Positions 12,490 through 25,560 of a stretch of DNA of 64,000 nucleotides are shown here, one piece after another. Origin of the DNA: Anopheles merus (taxonomy: Eukaryota > Arthropoda > Insecta > Diptera > Culicidae); NCBI RefSeq assembly GCF_017562075.2, contig NC_054082.1:44661832-44725831 (forward strand). The letters run 5' to 3'. Positions within the stretch are counted from its first letter, which is position 1. Every line of letters begins with the position of its first letter. A model generated the notes under the pieces. That model was not told the origin of the DNA. It made no database searches and worked only from the letters and a program-made list of their open reading frames with translations. Made by a program: the position numbers and the translations under genes.

Positions 12490-14925
12490 AGATACTAGAG
12501 CAATGGAAACCATCTTTACCATGTGATGTTACCTGTTACACCTTACAGCACTAGCAAAATTAATAGCAATTGTTTTGCCAGGCTACTGCATAGAAATGAA
12601 TAACAGCTAAAACTTTTTGTTTAAATTATTCCTTCTTCATGTTTCGCATGTTTCTATAGCCTGTTTCTATCGTTAGGCTGCAATGGAGGCGCCCAGTCAT
12701 TAGTGCACCGTCGCACATTTGTCTCGTCTATCTCCGTCAGGCATTTCGCATGATCAGAGGCCATTACATTAAATTTAACCTTCTTCACCTATTTTTCACC
12801 CGAGGAAATCTGTGCACGCGATCAGCGACTAGGCGGGAGATGCTACCAGCCACCTGTTCTCGAACCCGTTGTGTGTTAGTTTTTTGTTGTTGTTGCTTAT
12901 TTCGTTCTTAGTGCTTGTGAAGTTTCGACTAATTTGGTATTTGTCTATTTATGATCACCGTCTTTTTGGTATTTGTCTATTTATGTCCAACATTTCAAAG
13001 TGCCAAGTTGCATGTTTAAGAGTCGTGTACTTTCACTCAGCACATCTACAGTTAAAGATAAAATCTAATAAAATTTATAAAAAAATATAAATATAAAGCG
13101 ACAAGGTACAATAAGTTTAGGATGAACAAATCATGAGACTTTACCTCATGCTCTTCTTTGCAATACATAACACGTTCTGAACATAGAAGAAAACATATTT
13201 CAGTCAAAAACTTGACTTATTAGACCGTTATAGGTGTTAATTGCATAATTTGGGTTAATTCTGGCCCTCATTTTTTAAAAGCCGCTTCCTTTTTTGTCTC
13301 ATCAGCTCATTTTTCTTGAGACGTTAGCTGTTCTTCAAGAGAAAGTATCTTTCTCGTCTCTTTCGATTCATCTAGCAAAGGTTCGTGTTTTAAAAAGCAG
13401 GACAAAAAAAAAACAGAATAAAACAAATGAGCATGGCCTCTCTGGCCGAGGTTATAGCGCAATTTGAAGGACGGTGGATGTTTTGTTAGAGATTTTTCAT
13501 GGTTTTACCTTAACTGGACCTTTTTTGAAGGATGCAACAGTTACAGGACAACATAGAAATAAAAAATCTTGAGCAACGGAATAAATAGAAATAATGTTCA
13601 AGAATGTTGAGAATGTTGTAGAGCTGTGTCGACAAAAAAAGGTTTCTTCTCGTCAAGTCAATTGTGAACAGGTGCACATTTTTGTTTGGTTGCAAATCTT
13701 GCTTGAGTAGATTTGGTTGATTGGTGATCAAAACTGTTGTTTAGTTCGATGTCTATAATGTTTAATTCAAAGTTCATACCTCAAATGGAACATCTGCTTG
13801 ACAAATATTATTTTTCCTTGTTTTAAGCTCAATCCATGGACGGTTTGATTGTATATATTTTAATTGAGCACTAGATTTATTACACATTAGGAAAACCATG
13901 TCTGATCAATTTTAGTAACTCAAAGAACAATTCTCTATTTATCGTTTTAACCCAACGATTGCAGTGGCAGTTGCTACCGGTTAATGCTCAGGGGGACGAC
14001 AGTTTGCCCACGCACACTGTCGCACACACTAAGCACGTAAGGCTGAGTGTGTTCCGAGCGCTGTACAGTCAGAGTGTAAAAAAGGCCGATTGGAAAGGAG
14101 CTCTCGGCAGGGGTGCTCGGTGCATCCGGTGTGCGGCCCGGAGTTGCGTTTATAAAATGTTTCACTTTTTATTTTATGACGTGTTATAAATGTTTTGTAT
14201 AAAGTAAAACAAGTATAGTTAAGTTATAATAGATTAACACCAAATTAAAATAAATAAAAAAGTTCAAACATGTACAATATGGAAGGAAACGATTAAAAGA
14301 TCAATCATTGCAAATGTTTCCATCGGTGCAACCGTCATCATACTTCCCAGGGAATAATTTTTATATTAAAGATATAGAGGTTGAGTTAGAGCTGGGGAAG
14401 TGGAATTGAAATTTATTGTTTTCATACGAATCATCATCATCATCATCAACCAAAATGGAAATCAAGAGAAATACAAAACTAACACGCTAAACACGTAATA
14501 ACCAAAGCAAAATATTTTTAAGTAGCCTCATAGAAGCAGAGAAAAGGCTTCTGAAAGGCCACGACTTGTTATCTTCCTCATAGCTAACTTGAATACAAAT
14601 GTTAAAATATGCTTTTTGTTTTGAAGGAAAAGGAATACTGTTAGCTTCATCAATGATCACAGGTTTAACCTAGGGAATAAATTATGCCCACTCAATCCAG
14701 AATATGTCACGTCTGAATGTTATTGAGCTAAATAGCCCTTTCAATCATTCGACCAGGGAGGCTTTTTCAAATTGTTCTTGTGGCTGTGGCAGCACAACGT
14801 TCTTAGGAAGAATGGGTATACCAAAGAGACATTTAGTTCTTTATTGACATACAAATGTTGGGTGCATCAAATTGATGCCCTATTCGCCTATTTTTTCATT
14901 TTGCTTTTTTTTGCTTTGATTGAAT
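12490..14925. other. Intergenic DNA with small simple repeats, no gene
   Basis: Contains a 21 bp perfect tandem duplication (TTTGGTATTTGTCTATTTAT plus one base) at 12933-12953 and 12965-12985, and an ATC microsatellite at about 14428-14448. A GC-richer patch at 13960-14150 has an open frame of 76 codons without recognisable content. Confidence 0.5.
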
Positions 14926-15158
14926 ACTTTTGTTGATCTCCTCTTCTTCTTTGGCACAATAACCGTAGTCGGTCAAGGCCTGCCTGTACCCACTACTAGT
15001 GAAAGTGAGCTTGGCTTTCAGTGACTTATTGTTACCATAGCAGGATAGTCAGTCCTACGTAGGGGCACGGTCTATTCGGGGCTTGAACCCATGACGGGCA
15101 TGTTGTTAGGTCATACGAGTTGACGACTGTACCACCAGACCAGCCCACTTTTGTTGAT
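14926..15158 (-). mobile_element. SINE200-like SINE with intact 12 bp target duplication
   Basis: The SINE body is 14941-15146 in reverse, with a TTCTTCTT tail complement on the left and head complement GTACCACCAGACCAGCCC on the right. It is flanked by perfect direct repeats ACTTTTGTTGAT at 14926-14937 and 15147-15158. This shows LINE-assisted insertion with boundaries preserved, hence a fairly young copy. Confidence 0.95.
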
Positions 15159-15268
15159 AGGCAAACTTTATTTTATATAAGGGTTTCAATAAATACCAAG
15201 AGTACACAGCAAATTTTCCCATCCGGCTCCTGTAAAGTTTTTTTTTATCGAGACGGTTCAATAATAGA

Positions 15269-15416
15269 ATATTTTACTGGTTTTCAGCATGAATGTCATG
15301 TTTTTACTGACTTTCATTTCAATAATTCACTAAATGAATTTCAGTAAAACGCATTTTACTGAAAATCAGTAATATAAGTGTCAAATTAGTCGTTTCAGTG
15401 AACATCAGTAAAATAA
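15269..15416. mobile_element. Hairpin-rich MITE-like element built of CAGTAAAA motifs
   Basis: The ends are inverted (TATTTTACTGGTTTTC on the left, the complement of TATTTTACTGATGTTC on the right). The centre has a perfect 11 bp stem: TTTCAGTAAAA at 15339-15349 and TTTTACTGAAA at 15354-15364, with a 4 nt loop. The CAGTAAAA motif occurs about six times in both orientations. There is no coding capacity and the superfamily is not assigned. Confidence 0.5.
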
Positions 15417-15540
15417 ATTACTGCAGCAATTCATTCTGTCATCCTGTCAGTCAGAGCATCAAAACAAACAATGCGGGGCCCACTTGCTCGTGATGTGCAA
15501 AACGTTGATTTGGTAGGCGCTTACAGACACCCTTGTGAAA

Positions 15541-15722
15541 TCCGCTGTCGGTCAAGGCCTGTCTATACCCACTAGTGAAGTGAGCCTTCAGTGACTGTTT
15601 GTTACTATAGCAGGATAGTCAGTTCTACGTATGGGAGCACGGTCTATTCGGGGCCTGAACCCATGACGCGCGTGTTGTTAAGTTGTTAAGACGAGTTGAC
15701 AACTGTACCACCAGACCGGCCT
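15541..15722 (-). mobile_element. SINE200-like SINE, 3' tail missing
   Basis: The internal body GTCGGTCAAGGCCTGTCTAT through head complement ACCACCAGACCGGC is present, but the terminal GTTGTGCCAAAG portion is absent. AAGTTGTTAAG shows a small internal duplication. It lies 400 bp from the previous SINE in the same orientation. Confidence 0.88.
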
Positions 15723-16179
15723 CGTTTTTACACTACCAGCACTTTTTTTACACAGTGATTTTTTTTCGGCAACCTGCAGCTGACAAAAGCAATGAAGATG
15801 CGCTCTGTGACAGAAAATTTAAATGATGATAAATTCTAAAGAATGTTGAAGATTTATCAAGGAAATCTGATGCGTTCATCTGTGTATGTGAAGCAATAAG
15901 GTTTATGGCAGATTTTTATCTTACTCGACAATGTATCGATAAGGAATACCTTGGCAGTTAAATCATTTGGTTTTGCAACTGGTGAGTAAGTTTTTTTGAT
16001 GTTTCTCTGCTACGGTAGTACCAAAATGGTTAAAGAAAGTAAAGGACTTAAGTAATTTAATTGTGTCCATAGCATGTACGATACCTAATCTGGAGCTTTT
16101 TGTTCTATCTACTCTGTATGGAGGAATGTGCGACGCCATTGTACTTAGGGAAAAAACTTATATAAAAATCTAAAAACCA

Positions 16180-16860
16180 ACTTCACGATAGGAAGACCAG
16201 ATATATTATCTTTCAAAATACTTAGACTGCAACTATGGCTACAACCCAGTTGGATCTTATTACGAGCTGAGTATTCGTCGCATTGTTTTTCAACCCAATA
16301 TTTCCTGCTTCGCGTTTCAGGTGGTCACACACCTTTTGCTATCGTCTTAACAATGATGTTGTTGTCATACGCGAAGCCAAGAAATTGGAGAGATCGGTAA
16401 AGGATCGTGCCACGGATGTCGTTGTCTAGCCCCGCGATTCCAATGACACCTTCCAGGGCGATGCTGAAGAGCATACAAGAGAGTCCATCACCTTGCCTCA
16501 GAGCCCTGTGAGATTCGAACTATAAAAACATCATGTTCGAAACTCTCACCTTGCATTGCACTCCGCTCGTAGTGACCTCTCGTAGTGGCCGGATCAACTT
16601 CCCCTTCAAAGTGGTACCGCTGCATGATGATCGATAGCTCATTCAGGTCTATGGTGTCGTAGGCCGCCTTGAAGTCCATTAACAGGTGATTCTCGACACT
16701 TCTGGAGTATCTGTCAAAGAGTAAAAATTTGGTCGGTGGTGTATTTGCATCCAACAAGCCCAGCTTGGTAGTTGCCGACAAATTTTGTAGTAATGGGCGC
16801 AAGTCAGTAGAACATGATCTGAGTTAGGAACTTATAGGCGGCATTGAGGCTGTTCGTTTG
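16180..16860 (-). mobile_element. Dead non-LTR retrotransposon RT fragment, palm region
   Basis: Reading the minus strand from 16802 gives HLLMDFKAAYDTIDLNELSI, the first RT catalytic motif region. A frame change follows, then LRQGDGLSCMLFSIALEGVI (about 16430-16500). RGTILYRSLQFLGFAYDNN follows, where relatives have FADD, so the first Asp codon of the box has become TAT at 16367-16369. REAGNIGLKNNATNTQ comes after. There are at least two frameshifts and a stop (TAG near 16520). It is the same broad clade as 5925-6700. It has no activity. Confidence 0.85.
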
Positions 16861-16869
16861 ACTTTTCAA

Positions 16870-19800
16870 AAAAAAAAAAAAGTAGGGTTATCTGTATCTG
16901 TAGTTTTCTAAGCCATCTGTAGTTTTCTACCTTTAAGATGATGAAATCATGAGATACAACGAACGGAACGAGGAGATAAGATGAACAAGTGCAGATATTT
17001 TAAGCTAAAGGGTGTTCTTATTTACACGTATAACAAGAAATTAAGACAGAATAGACGAAGAGCCTAGGACGAACGTTATGGAAGCTTCACACAGTCAACC
17101 GGTGTACTGTCCAGCGTACAACCGGTGTCAACCAGTACTGCTCGGTGATGGTAAGATCATATATATATTTTATTCTATCTTGCTTCCTTACTTAATTCTA
17201 ATTACATCTAAATTCATTCTAGAAAAGTTACAAATTTAGTCAGTGTTACACTTCATTTGACTGGCACCAACCTACAAGATTCTGTTGATCCGTCTTGACA
17301 TTGCACACTGCGTTTAACCTGCTCTTTGTCATAGTTATTTAAGTTCTAGTTTTAATTAAGTGATAAGGCCGCTTGTTTGGTCAATCATTTAGATACAATA
17401 AACAATTTAACAATTAAACAATTAAACAACATCTGATTTATTTCGATGAGATTAATTTTGATCTTATCTCAATCCTATCTGAATCCCTACAACATGTTTT
17501 CAAAATGAGCTTGGAGCATTACTTCGTTATTTATTAGTAGGTCAAGACCACACTGTACCTATACATAAGTGGTTCTATTCTCAAAGAAATGGACATTACC
17601 GCATATTTATTCACATCCACATACATATAGTTAAACGTGCATCAATTGTTAAAGTGAGCCAAAGCGGATTGAAGTCTCTGACTGTATGCAAAATCATTTA
17701 CGGGATGATAAAGTATACCATCATCAGCATAGAGCATTTTTTGGAATTCAGGAATAAAGGAAACTCATTGATGCGTCATTGATTAATATTAAAAAAAGAG
17801 TGGACTAAAATAACATGAAGTATTAGTCAGTATATAGTAGCATATGGCACTAAATAATCAGCTTTCCTACAATTCAATCTACGATTGTAAGGAGCCGTCG
17901 GAGATAGCGAGCAACTAGCGACTGGTAGTGTAACATTAAAGACGACTACAGAATGAAATGTGTTGTTTATTTTAGTTTTATGTATATGTGTCATTATTTT
18001 AGTATATGTTATTGGTGTATTGTTTGTATTCGAGATTTGCTTGGGGATTCATTGAATCGTTTAAATTTGCTATCGGTATATGGAATATTATTGAATTAAT
18101 AATGTGTTTATTAAGGCACAATTAAACCATTTGATTATTAAAATGCCGTGGAAAATGACTTCAAGTTGACGAAAACATTCGAAAATTTTATATCTTATAA
18201 CCAAAACTAAGATCAATACGAAACGATCCCATACAGTCAATTTCTAGACACTATTTCAAATACCCCTCAGCAAAACAAATATTTAACGGTTACCTGAGCC
18301 CAAAGTAAATAAGACTACAAAAGCTGATACCATTTTGCTAGCCGCGGAACACTATGATGATACCTAAAACATCTACACAACGAATCAAAGTGCTACATTT
18401 TAATTAAACATCGCTATAGTTAAAACGGGCAGAAATTCAATCGAGCATGTTAGCGGACTGTAATTAAGTTTAATTTACTGCATATATAATTTCTTCTCTA
18501 TCAAACATTCATAGGAACTTCGTCAGACTTCGTACTTTCGCAATCAGTTTGATTAGTCGTCATCTCGACAATACGAAGCGACACTCAAATTTGGGTTTCC
18601 CTATTTTATTAGCTTATGTAAAACTATTGGGTAAACTGGTGAGTTAGATATTGGAAGTATTTTAAGTACCGTTCAGCATGCTAGGAACTCCGGTAACGAT
18701 AAACCCGAACCAAGAATGTTCTTTTATTTACAGCATGCCAAAAAAAAGTAAAGTTGAAGCATATTAAAATTGTACATGCACCTCTATGTACGACTTGCAG
18801 GTTTTATTAATAAAGTTCATTAGACTGGACGATAGGTGCGAGCGAATGCTAGGCGATAGGGATTTTTACTATATCATATAACAAAATTTGTGACACGTGT
18901 TTCGTGTTGTACTATCGATGATGACGATTGTGTTATTAAATTGAACAGTGTAGCTAACATCAGCTGTGTGATCAAGTGGTAGACAGCGGTGTTTATTCAA
19001 AAAAATGATTATTAAAAACAAGTGTGTACAGCTGTTTAATGGACTGGTTATCTCTGTATCCTTCCACAACCAGCAAAAAATGTTCGCTAATTTTGTTTCT
19101 TATTCTTGCACAAGCACTGTAAAGCTGTCATTTCCACACTCATTCCCAGAAAAAAAAACAGAATATCGCAACTACAGGGTCAATGATCACATATTTTCCT
19201 TCACACATAGGAAAGAAATAAGACTATTTCATTATTTTTCCTTAGTTTGATAATCGATATTTTCACTCTTTCCTTAACACATTCACAAATCAAGCAGCAT
19301 TTAAACAAGATTACTTCATTAGTGAAAATGAATATGTCGTCCATGGCAGCACCTATGGAAGGAAACCTAATGTTGTCTCTACATCCTTTGTATGCTATTA
19401 CATCAACAGTATTAATATTCAATCAAACCCGGCACGCTTCTTTTAATTAGTTAAAATTCTTTTTTATTTTTGGGAATAGTGGTGCTTATAAAGCATAGCA
19501 TCATTAATTTATGGTTTTAAAATGCATCGGTTAATCAATTTCTCAAAAAAAAATCATTCGTAGAATACCAAAACAAATGTTCAAAGAATTCAATTTTGCT
19601 GGTCGAGTGTTTCATAATGCATAGATTTGAAAATAAAAATGCAATCATTCAATTAAAATCCAATTGGATTGAAATATGATCATGTTGACAATCAAAAATA
19701 TCTCTATGTCATGCTTTTAGAAGCTTAAATCTGCGTGCATGAGAAAAGCTCATTTCCAAAATTTTAGTTAATAAGCTTATTTGCACTTATTTAATTGATT

Positions 19801-21230
19801 TTCCTTGAATCTTTCATCCACATTTGTCTGCTTTATTTAACACCAACAATTCTCACACATTAAGCAATACGGCCATTTTGGAGCGTTCCTCTTGAATAAA
19901 AAAAGCACATTCACGCGTTTTGCAATTAGCACTGACACCGAATTGTATAAATAATAAACCATTTCTTATTGAATTCTATAGGGCAACAAAAATGAACGAG
20001 AGTGCTTCTGTCAACTTTCCATGCACATTTTTTAATCCGCTTCATTACCGTTGCCCAAAGGCACACATTAAAAACCAATTAAACACCGTGAGTATTCTCC
20101 AACCCATCTCAAACCATATTCAATGATTCTGCTGTAAAAGCAAAACAAACGCCATCCCTGGCACACGGGACGGCACAAAATCTTACGCACACATACACAA
20201 TTTGAACGAACGTTTCACATCTGGTGTGAATTGGAATCTCAAGGCGAATAAACCACCGAATACACCACCATCTCTTTTTTTTTATTTTTTTCATACTACT
20301 AGCATGAAAATAAATAAAAAATCAGTAATCACACGCTTATTTTGAGATATCGGGTATACCAAAATGATTTTATATTTTATTTGTTCATGTTCAATGGACT
20401 ATGTTCAATGTTCCTCGCGTTGAATTGCATCCACGCAGAAAATATGAAAAAATGTAATAAAACAAATCAACCTTCCAATTTCACACAATAATATAATTAA
20501 ATTACACTACAATATAATTTGATTCAATACAAATTTTAGTTTTGAATATTTTTTTCGTAAGTAGATTCTTTAGTTGGTCATTTGTACAGACTATCAGATT
20601 ACATGAACTTAAGAAATTGAATAGTTTAACACAAGCGTAGCTTACACCAACATATTTTTTTATTCAGCATATTTGATAGCAATGAAAATTAAAGAATAAT
20701 TCATATATGTATGCAATGATCCGCAGTGATTTAATGCTTCTTAAAATAATGTTGGATGCGTATTTAAGGTTTTGATTTCCATAATTTGGTTTATTTTTAA
20801 GCCTGTTGGAATCTTTAGCAAATTACATTGTTTGATATGAAATTCTTTTATTCAGATCCTACGTTGTGTTTCTTAATTCTTCTTTGATTTTTTCTCTCTA
20901 CCCCTAACGTCAGAAACGTCTGTCATCTCTCAATTCATAAAACCAAACGTCTCATAGCTAACATACATAAAATACCTTATTGATTCATGTTGATCAAGTT
21001 AGAGATATTGTTAGAAATAAGGTGATTGTTCAATTCAGAAAGAAAGAATGACCAAAATTCTTACATTCTTCTTACATACATTTAGATTTATGCAAAATAA
21101 GAATGAATGATTTCAATTTTTCGTATATTTTACTTTTAGTTATAATTGTGTTGAAATGGATGGAATTTCATTCGAAATGAAGTTTATAGTATCTATAAAT
21201 TAAAAAAAATATTTCCTCTTGAATTGAATA
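16870..21230. other. AT-rich intergenic DNA, no gene; possible LTR-like tail near 17480
   Basis: No protein domain found. Around 17395-17492 an AATAAA-type signal is followed ~95 bp later by CCCTACAACA, a Copia-LTR-like ending, but no start or second LTR was found, so I do not call an element. The remainder is simple AT-rich sequence. Confidence 0.45.
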
Positions 21231-21234
21231 GCAA

Positions 21235-21760
21235 TAATGAGGCTTTTTTATATGGAGTTTGACAGTTGGAGGCTGATGTCAACACTCCATACAAATCCGC
21301 ATACAAAACTAGCCAGCAATTTTCAGCCAAGATTATTCTAGCCTCAAAGCTAGAAAAAGATTCGAGAACCTGCTCAAAAAATGGCAAAGCATGGGTAGTG
21401 TTTTGATTTATCCCATGGTGCATTAAAGAGATCAGGTGGTGGAATCTAGAATCAGAGTGTATGTAGTCCAGGGGTCTCAAAGCATTTTTTATAACCAAAT
21501 TTGAATAACACTTTTTGAAACGACGGGTGAAATGTTTTGCTCAAACAGGCTTTCTGGTAGCTTTACGAATACACAAAACACTCATAAAATCTTTATTTAG
21601 AAGCAGATGCGATTAAAATCAGCCTTCTTAATACGTACACCTTAGGATAAGCCCACCTTTATACAATACCCAGTTTGATAGCTGCTTCAAAACTGCTATA
21701 CAATGCAAACAGCTAACAGGGTGAAAATTCAGCCTACGAACTAAAAATTGAAAGGGGCCT
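21235..21760 (+). repeat. Unnamed ~525 bp repeat, copy in + orientation
   Basis: This stretch aligns along its whole length with the reverse complement of 40067-40588. Shared blocks include GGAGTTTGACAGTTGGAGGC, TAGCCTCAAAGCTAGAA, GAGATCAGGTG, GTGTATGTAGTCCAGG, GGATAAGCCCACCT and CTGCTATACAATGCAAACAG. The right end is AAAGGGGCC; the left end is approximate. No open frame is conserved between copies, so it is probably a non-autonomous element. Confidence 0.75.
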
Positions 21761-21764
21761 AATA

Positions 21765-24100
21765 ATAGTATGAAATGAAATCTAAACTTGATACTGAAAC
21801 TTTAAAGGCAGTCCAAATGATTGACTAATATCATATTTTCAAACATATATGATTTGTTCCAGGTCAGAGGAAATAAAAATATGAAAACATACAACATTTT
21901 TTGTTTGTGTCATGTGCTTATGATTCCACCCTGAGAAATACAGGTTAAAATAAAAGTAAACAATGGAAAACCTCTGTTATTTACCCGATACTTAAATCTT
22001 TTCTGAAGGATTGTGTCATTGAAAAAGGTTATCATCTTCATTTCATAGAGTAAAAAGAAAAAATGACGTAGGTGGAAAAGGGAAAAAAATGAATTTATTA
22101 AATGTTTTAAGAAACATGTATAAAAAACTAAAAAGTAAAAACAAACAACAATTATTAAATCTGCCAATGCCTAATAGTAATTGAAATTTGGAAAGTTTTA
22201 GCACATGGTCTCGTGTCGTGGTACCATGATTTTATGAAATTATCAAATTTATAGCATTTGCTTTAAATCCCTTTTCTTCACTTTTAACGACAAGCTCAAA
22301 GCTTTCCACTTTATTTCAGATCTCTTAAAAATAGAAATAAAGAACTTTTATCTTCCACCTGCGAGTAAGGAGATCGTACGCTATGGAACCAGAAAAGGTG
22401 AAATGGAGAACACGCTCCCTCGGATGAAAACTGCCTCATTAAGTGGAATTAAGTAATAAATTGGGAGATGCAATGAATGGTACAATTTTACCTTTATGAT
22501 TCCGTGGGTAGCTGTCGAAGCTTTACTGTGACGCTGTTGTCATTTGTTTGTGCTTTTTTTTATCAAATGTGACTTTCATTTGTATTTTGTAAAGGTATTT
22601 TTATTACATCTCTCATATTTAGCGTTATTGAGTCTTCCCTAGTATTACACAGTAAATGTTGCTGTGCGCTGCAGTCGAAGTGCAGCCATGACAAGGAGAA
22701 AATGTTGTAGCCTGCGTTTGTTTTTTTTTCAGTTGTTCATGAAAGTATCATAAATACCAGTGCGTAGTGAGGATAGCAATAAAATAAATTTATATTTTTC
22801 TACACTTTTTAGTAAGCCCAGCTTTAAGCGGTGTATAGCGCTTAGTCGTAATTATGGAAAAAGTTCTTTAGTTCTCCAGTTATTGCAAGTACTTTTAGAA
22901 CAGTCAAAGGACAAAACATAGAATAATCGGGCTAACGCTCCTTTCTTCTTCGATGAATTCACCAGTACAATATGCAAGCATTACAAGTATGGAACATATT
23001 CAGCAGCAGAGTAGCTTGTTAAATGGTTTGTTGCTGCCAGTTGTCCCCAAGGTGCATTCGAACATATTCTGATGTACCTGTATGGCCAATATCTGTAATA
23101 TTGTTCAAGGACCTTTATAGAGTATAAACTATTTTTTAGACCAACACTCTGGGGGATTTTGTTTCGCTGCACTAGAAAGGAATAAAACATTGTTTGTATT
23201 TTGTTTAGATAATGCTGCTAAGTTCCCGTAATCTGGGAATTGTTACCCCGTTTTGTTATTTTTTGGTTGTCAATAGCTGTGTTATTGAACTACCTGCCAA
23301 GTTAAACATTTTGATAATTTTAATGCAGTGAATAAAATTGGCATACCATAAACAATGTCTTTAAAATTTATTATATTTCATATTTTTTTTTCTCAAAAAA
23401 AAAACAATCAAACTATACAATGTTTGTAGAATTATTATAAAATTATGAAATTACAATTATGAACCAAAATCTGCTAAAATATAATAAAATAATGCTACAC
23501 AATAATAATGAGTATAAGGCTCCTGCCGGTAAAAGATTAATAATCAACGTGCCTTTATAGACTATAGGTGGGCGTTCCCATAGTACATTTGTCGTGATAG
23601 TAGACATTAAAAACATGTCCGTCGTGGTTCCAAGTCTAAAATGGTCCGTCTCCCAAAACACGGGCTGACTATCCGGCTGTGTGGTACCAATAAGTCTTGA
23701 AAGCCTGTATAAGCCTGCATATCCATGAGGGACGTAAACGCAATGTAGAAAAATAAAAAGAAAATATGTTCAAAGTATATTGCTTTACGAGGTTGTCACT
23801 GTTTTGAGCAAATTGATTCTGTACAGATTATTACAGTTTTTGGTAAAACAATGGGATGAGAAACGTAACGAATCTTTTCATCGTCAATAATGTTTTATGA
23901 ACTCAAATCGATTTGTAACATTGTCACAATCACCAGGACATTTTTGGAATATGAAATTGTGATTAACATAGTTGGAACATTCCAACATGCTTTAAATTGT
24001 CCAAGCTATATGCATTACGTATGCTTTGCGGGAAAATTTATTCACTGTCTGTAAGCCATGGCGCGAAGATACGTTTATAACCAGAACGTGTTGCTTGCTG
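21765..24100. other. AT-rich DNA, no gene recognised
   Basis: Only short non-conserved frames. No repeat termini or RNA-gene signatures seen. Confidence 0.5.
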
Positions 24101-24205
24101 TCATTCCATTCAGGTGAAGTGTTACTATACGGGTACGCGGGTTGTTGTTGCTTCCAATATTCAACCAGCGGAACCGGAAGCTAGTGAAAAGTGCACCGGA
24201 AAATA

Positions 24206-24313
24206 ATGAGGTTTGAAAACCTTTACTGGATACGCTCTACCATTTTGGCCTATCTGACCTATTTACAGGCAGACGATAAACCGAACCGGCTTCTAACACA
24301 CATAAAAGCGTAG
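24206..24313 (+). other. Small ORF with signal-peptide-like start
   Basis: A 35-codon frame starts at ATG 24206 in context AAAATAATGA and ends at TAG 24311-24313. It begins MRFENLYWIRSTILAYLTYL, a short polar start with a hydrophobic core resembling a secretion signal. The preceding 100 bp are GC-richer than the surroundings. It may be a micropeptide, a first exon, or chance. No family is recognised. Confidence 0.15.
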
Positions 24314-24314
24314 C

Positions 24315-25500
24315 GTTGTGGAGAGTGTTGTGAAAAGTGGGTAGAAGTAAATGGCTAGTTTCAAATACAAATCACGATTTCGAATGCGGTTCCATCTCAT
24401 CGTCTGTTCTCCACGACCCACCAAGCCCCAGGTTTGATGTCATGTACATAACGGACATAAAATCGGTACCCGTTTGTATTTAAGCAGCAGGGCCTTAAGA
24501 TCTTAACAAGCACTCTTCCGGCATTTGGTTGTTGGGAAGTGGAAAACAATCTAGCCTGTGTCCGGTTATGTGTTATTTGCTGCACTCGGTAACTATATCT
24601 ATGGCTCAGCTTGCTTGGAAACCCTCAAGTAATGGAAGGAAATGCCGGAAGTAGGAAAAACAATATGAACAGCCCAGGATGGAACTATGTTAGCCTCATT
24701 TCCGGCAACAACATAGCAGCTTTTAGAATTACGTTCTTTTTTCCAGTAAACTTTACATTGTCTCGTAGGTCATTAAACTTAGAAGAAGGAAAATCAATGT
24801 CTATATAACATAGCTTATGCATCGATTTTCAATTGGCAACACTTCTCTCGACTTTAAGACCTGGGAGAATTAAATATCGATAGTAAGACTGAAATGCACT
24901 CGAAGTGCGTATATATGTTATAAACTCTACAATCAATAAAAAACTAATGTAATCATTTATTTGTTTATTGTAACTACTTACGTATATAACCGTATTGATC
25001 AAACGAGCGGCCATTGTGCTCATTGTGCTAAAAGCAAAACTTAAATAACTGTAATAAATACTAACACAACAAAAAGCTAAACAAGCACTGTGTACCAGAT
25101 TTAAGACGATTCAATGAAAACATGGAAAGTGGTGCCAGTCAAATACCATGTAACGCCCATGTAAATTTACGGGCCATCGTTATTTTTTAATCATAGAATA
25201 GTCATCGGCCAAATATTGACATTTTTGCTGAAAACTTGAGTTTGTGACATTATTCTATTTTATTAGCAAGCCTGGAAACTGGCATCGATTTTTTTTATTT
25301 TGATTTACATGTAAAAGGTATTCAAATTGAATTACTAACCAGACACCCCGATTCTTTCATAATATTTAAAAAGTGATGTTTGTTTTTGTTCCTCTTCCTC
25401 TTCTCCCAAACAAAAGGCTGATTAAGGCTTCAACATCGTATTACAACTTTTTGTTGATAAAACTGAAAATATAAATGCAACATTAATTTAGAACATTCGA
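24315..25500. other. Intergenic DNA, no gene recognised
   Basis: A moderately GC-rich patch to about 24580, then AT-rich sequence. Nothing assignable. Confidence 0.45.
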
Positions 25501-25502
25501 TA

Positions 25503-25560
25503 TATTTATTTATTTATTTATTTAGTCACTCATGTTGCACTAAGTCTATCTTACCTCTAT
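25503..25560 (-). mobile_element. Possible 3' tail of a non-LTR retrotransposon (TAAA repeat tail)
   Basis: On the minus strand the sequence AGTGCAACATGAGTGACTAA runs into about five TAAA units at 25525-25503. This is how several mosquito LINEs end. Upstream (25560-26140) looks like untranslated sequence and has no readable RT, so the call rests on the tail alone. Confidence 0.3.

Noticed and set aside
16960..17495. Copia LTR ending in CCCTACAACA
   Set aside because: No matching start, second LTR, primer-binding site or target duplication could be found.
21471..21490. CAGGGGTCTCAAAG as a hAT terminus
   Set aside because: The aligned copy at 40.3 kb has the related CAGGTGGTCTCATAG at the same internal position, so this is the interior of the 525 bp repeat; no partner end or 8 bp duplication.
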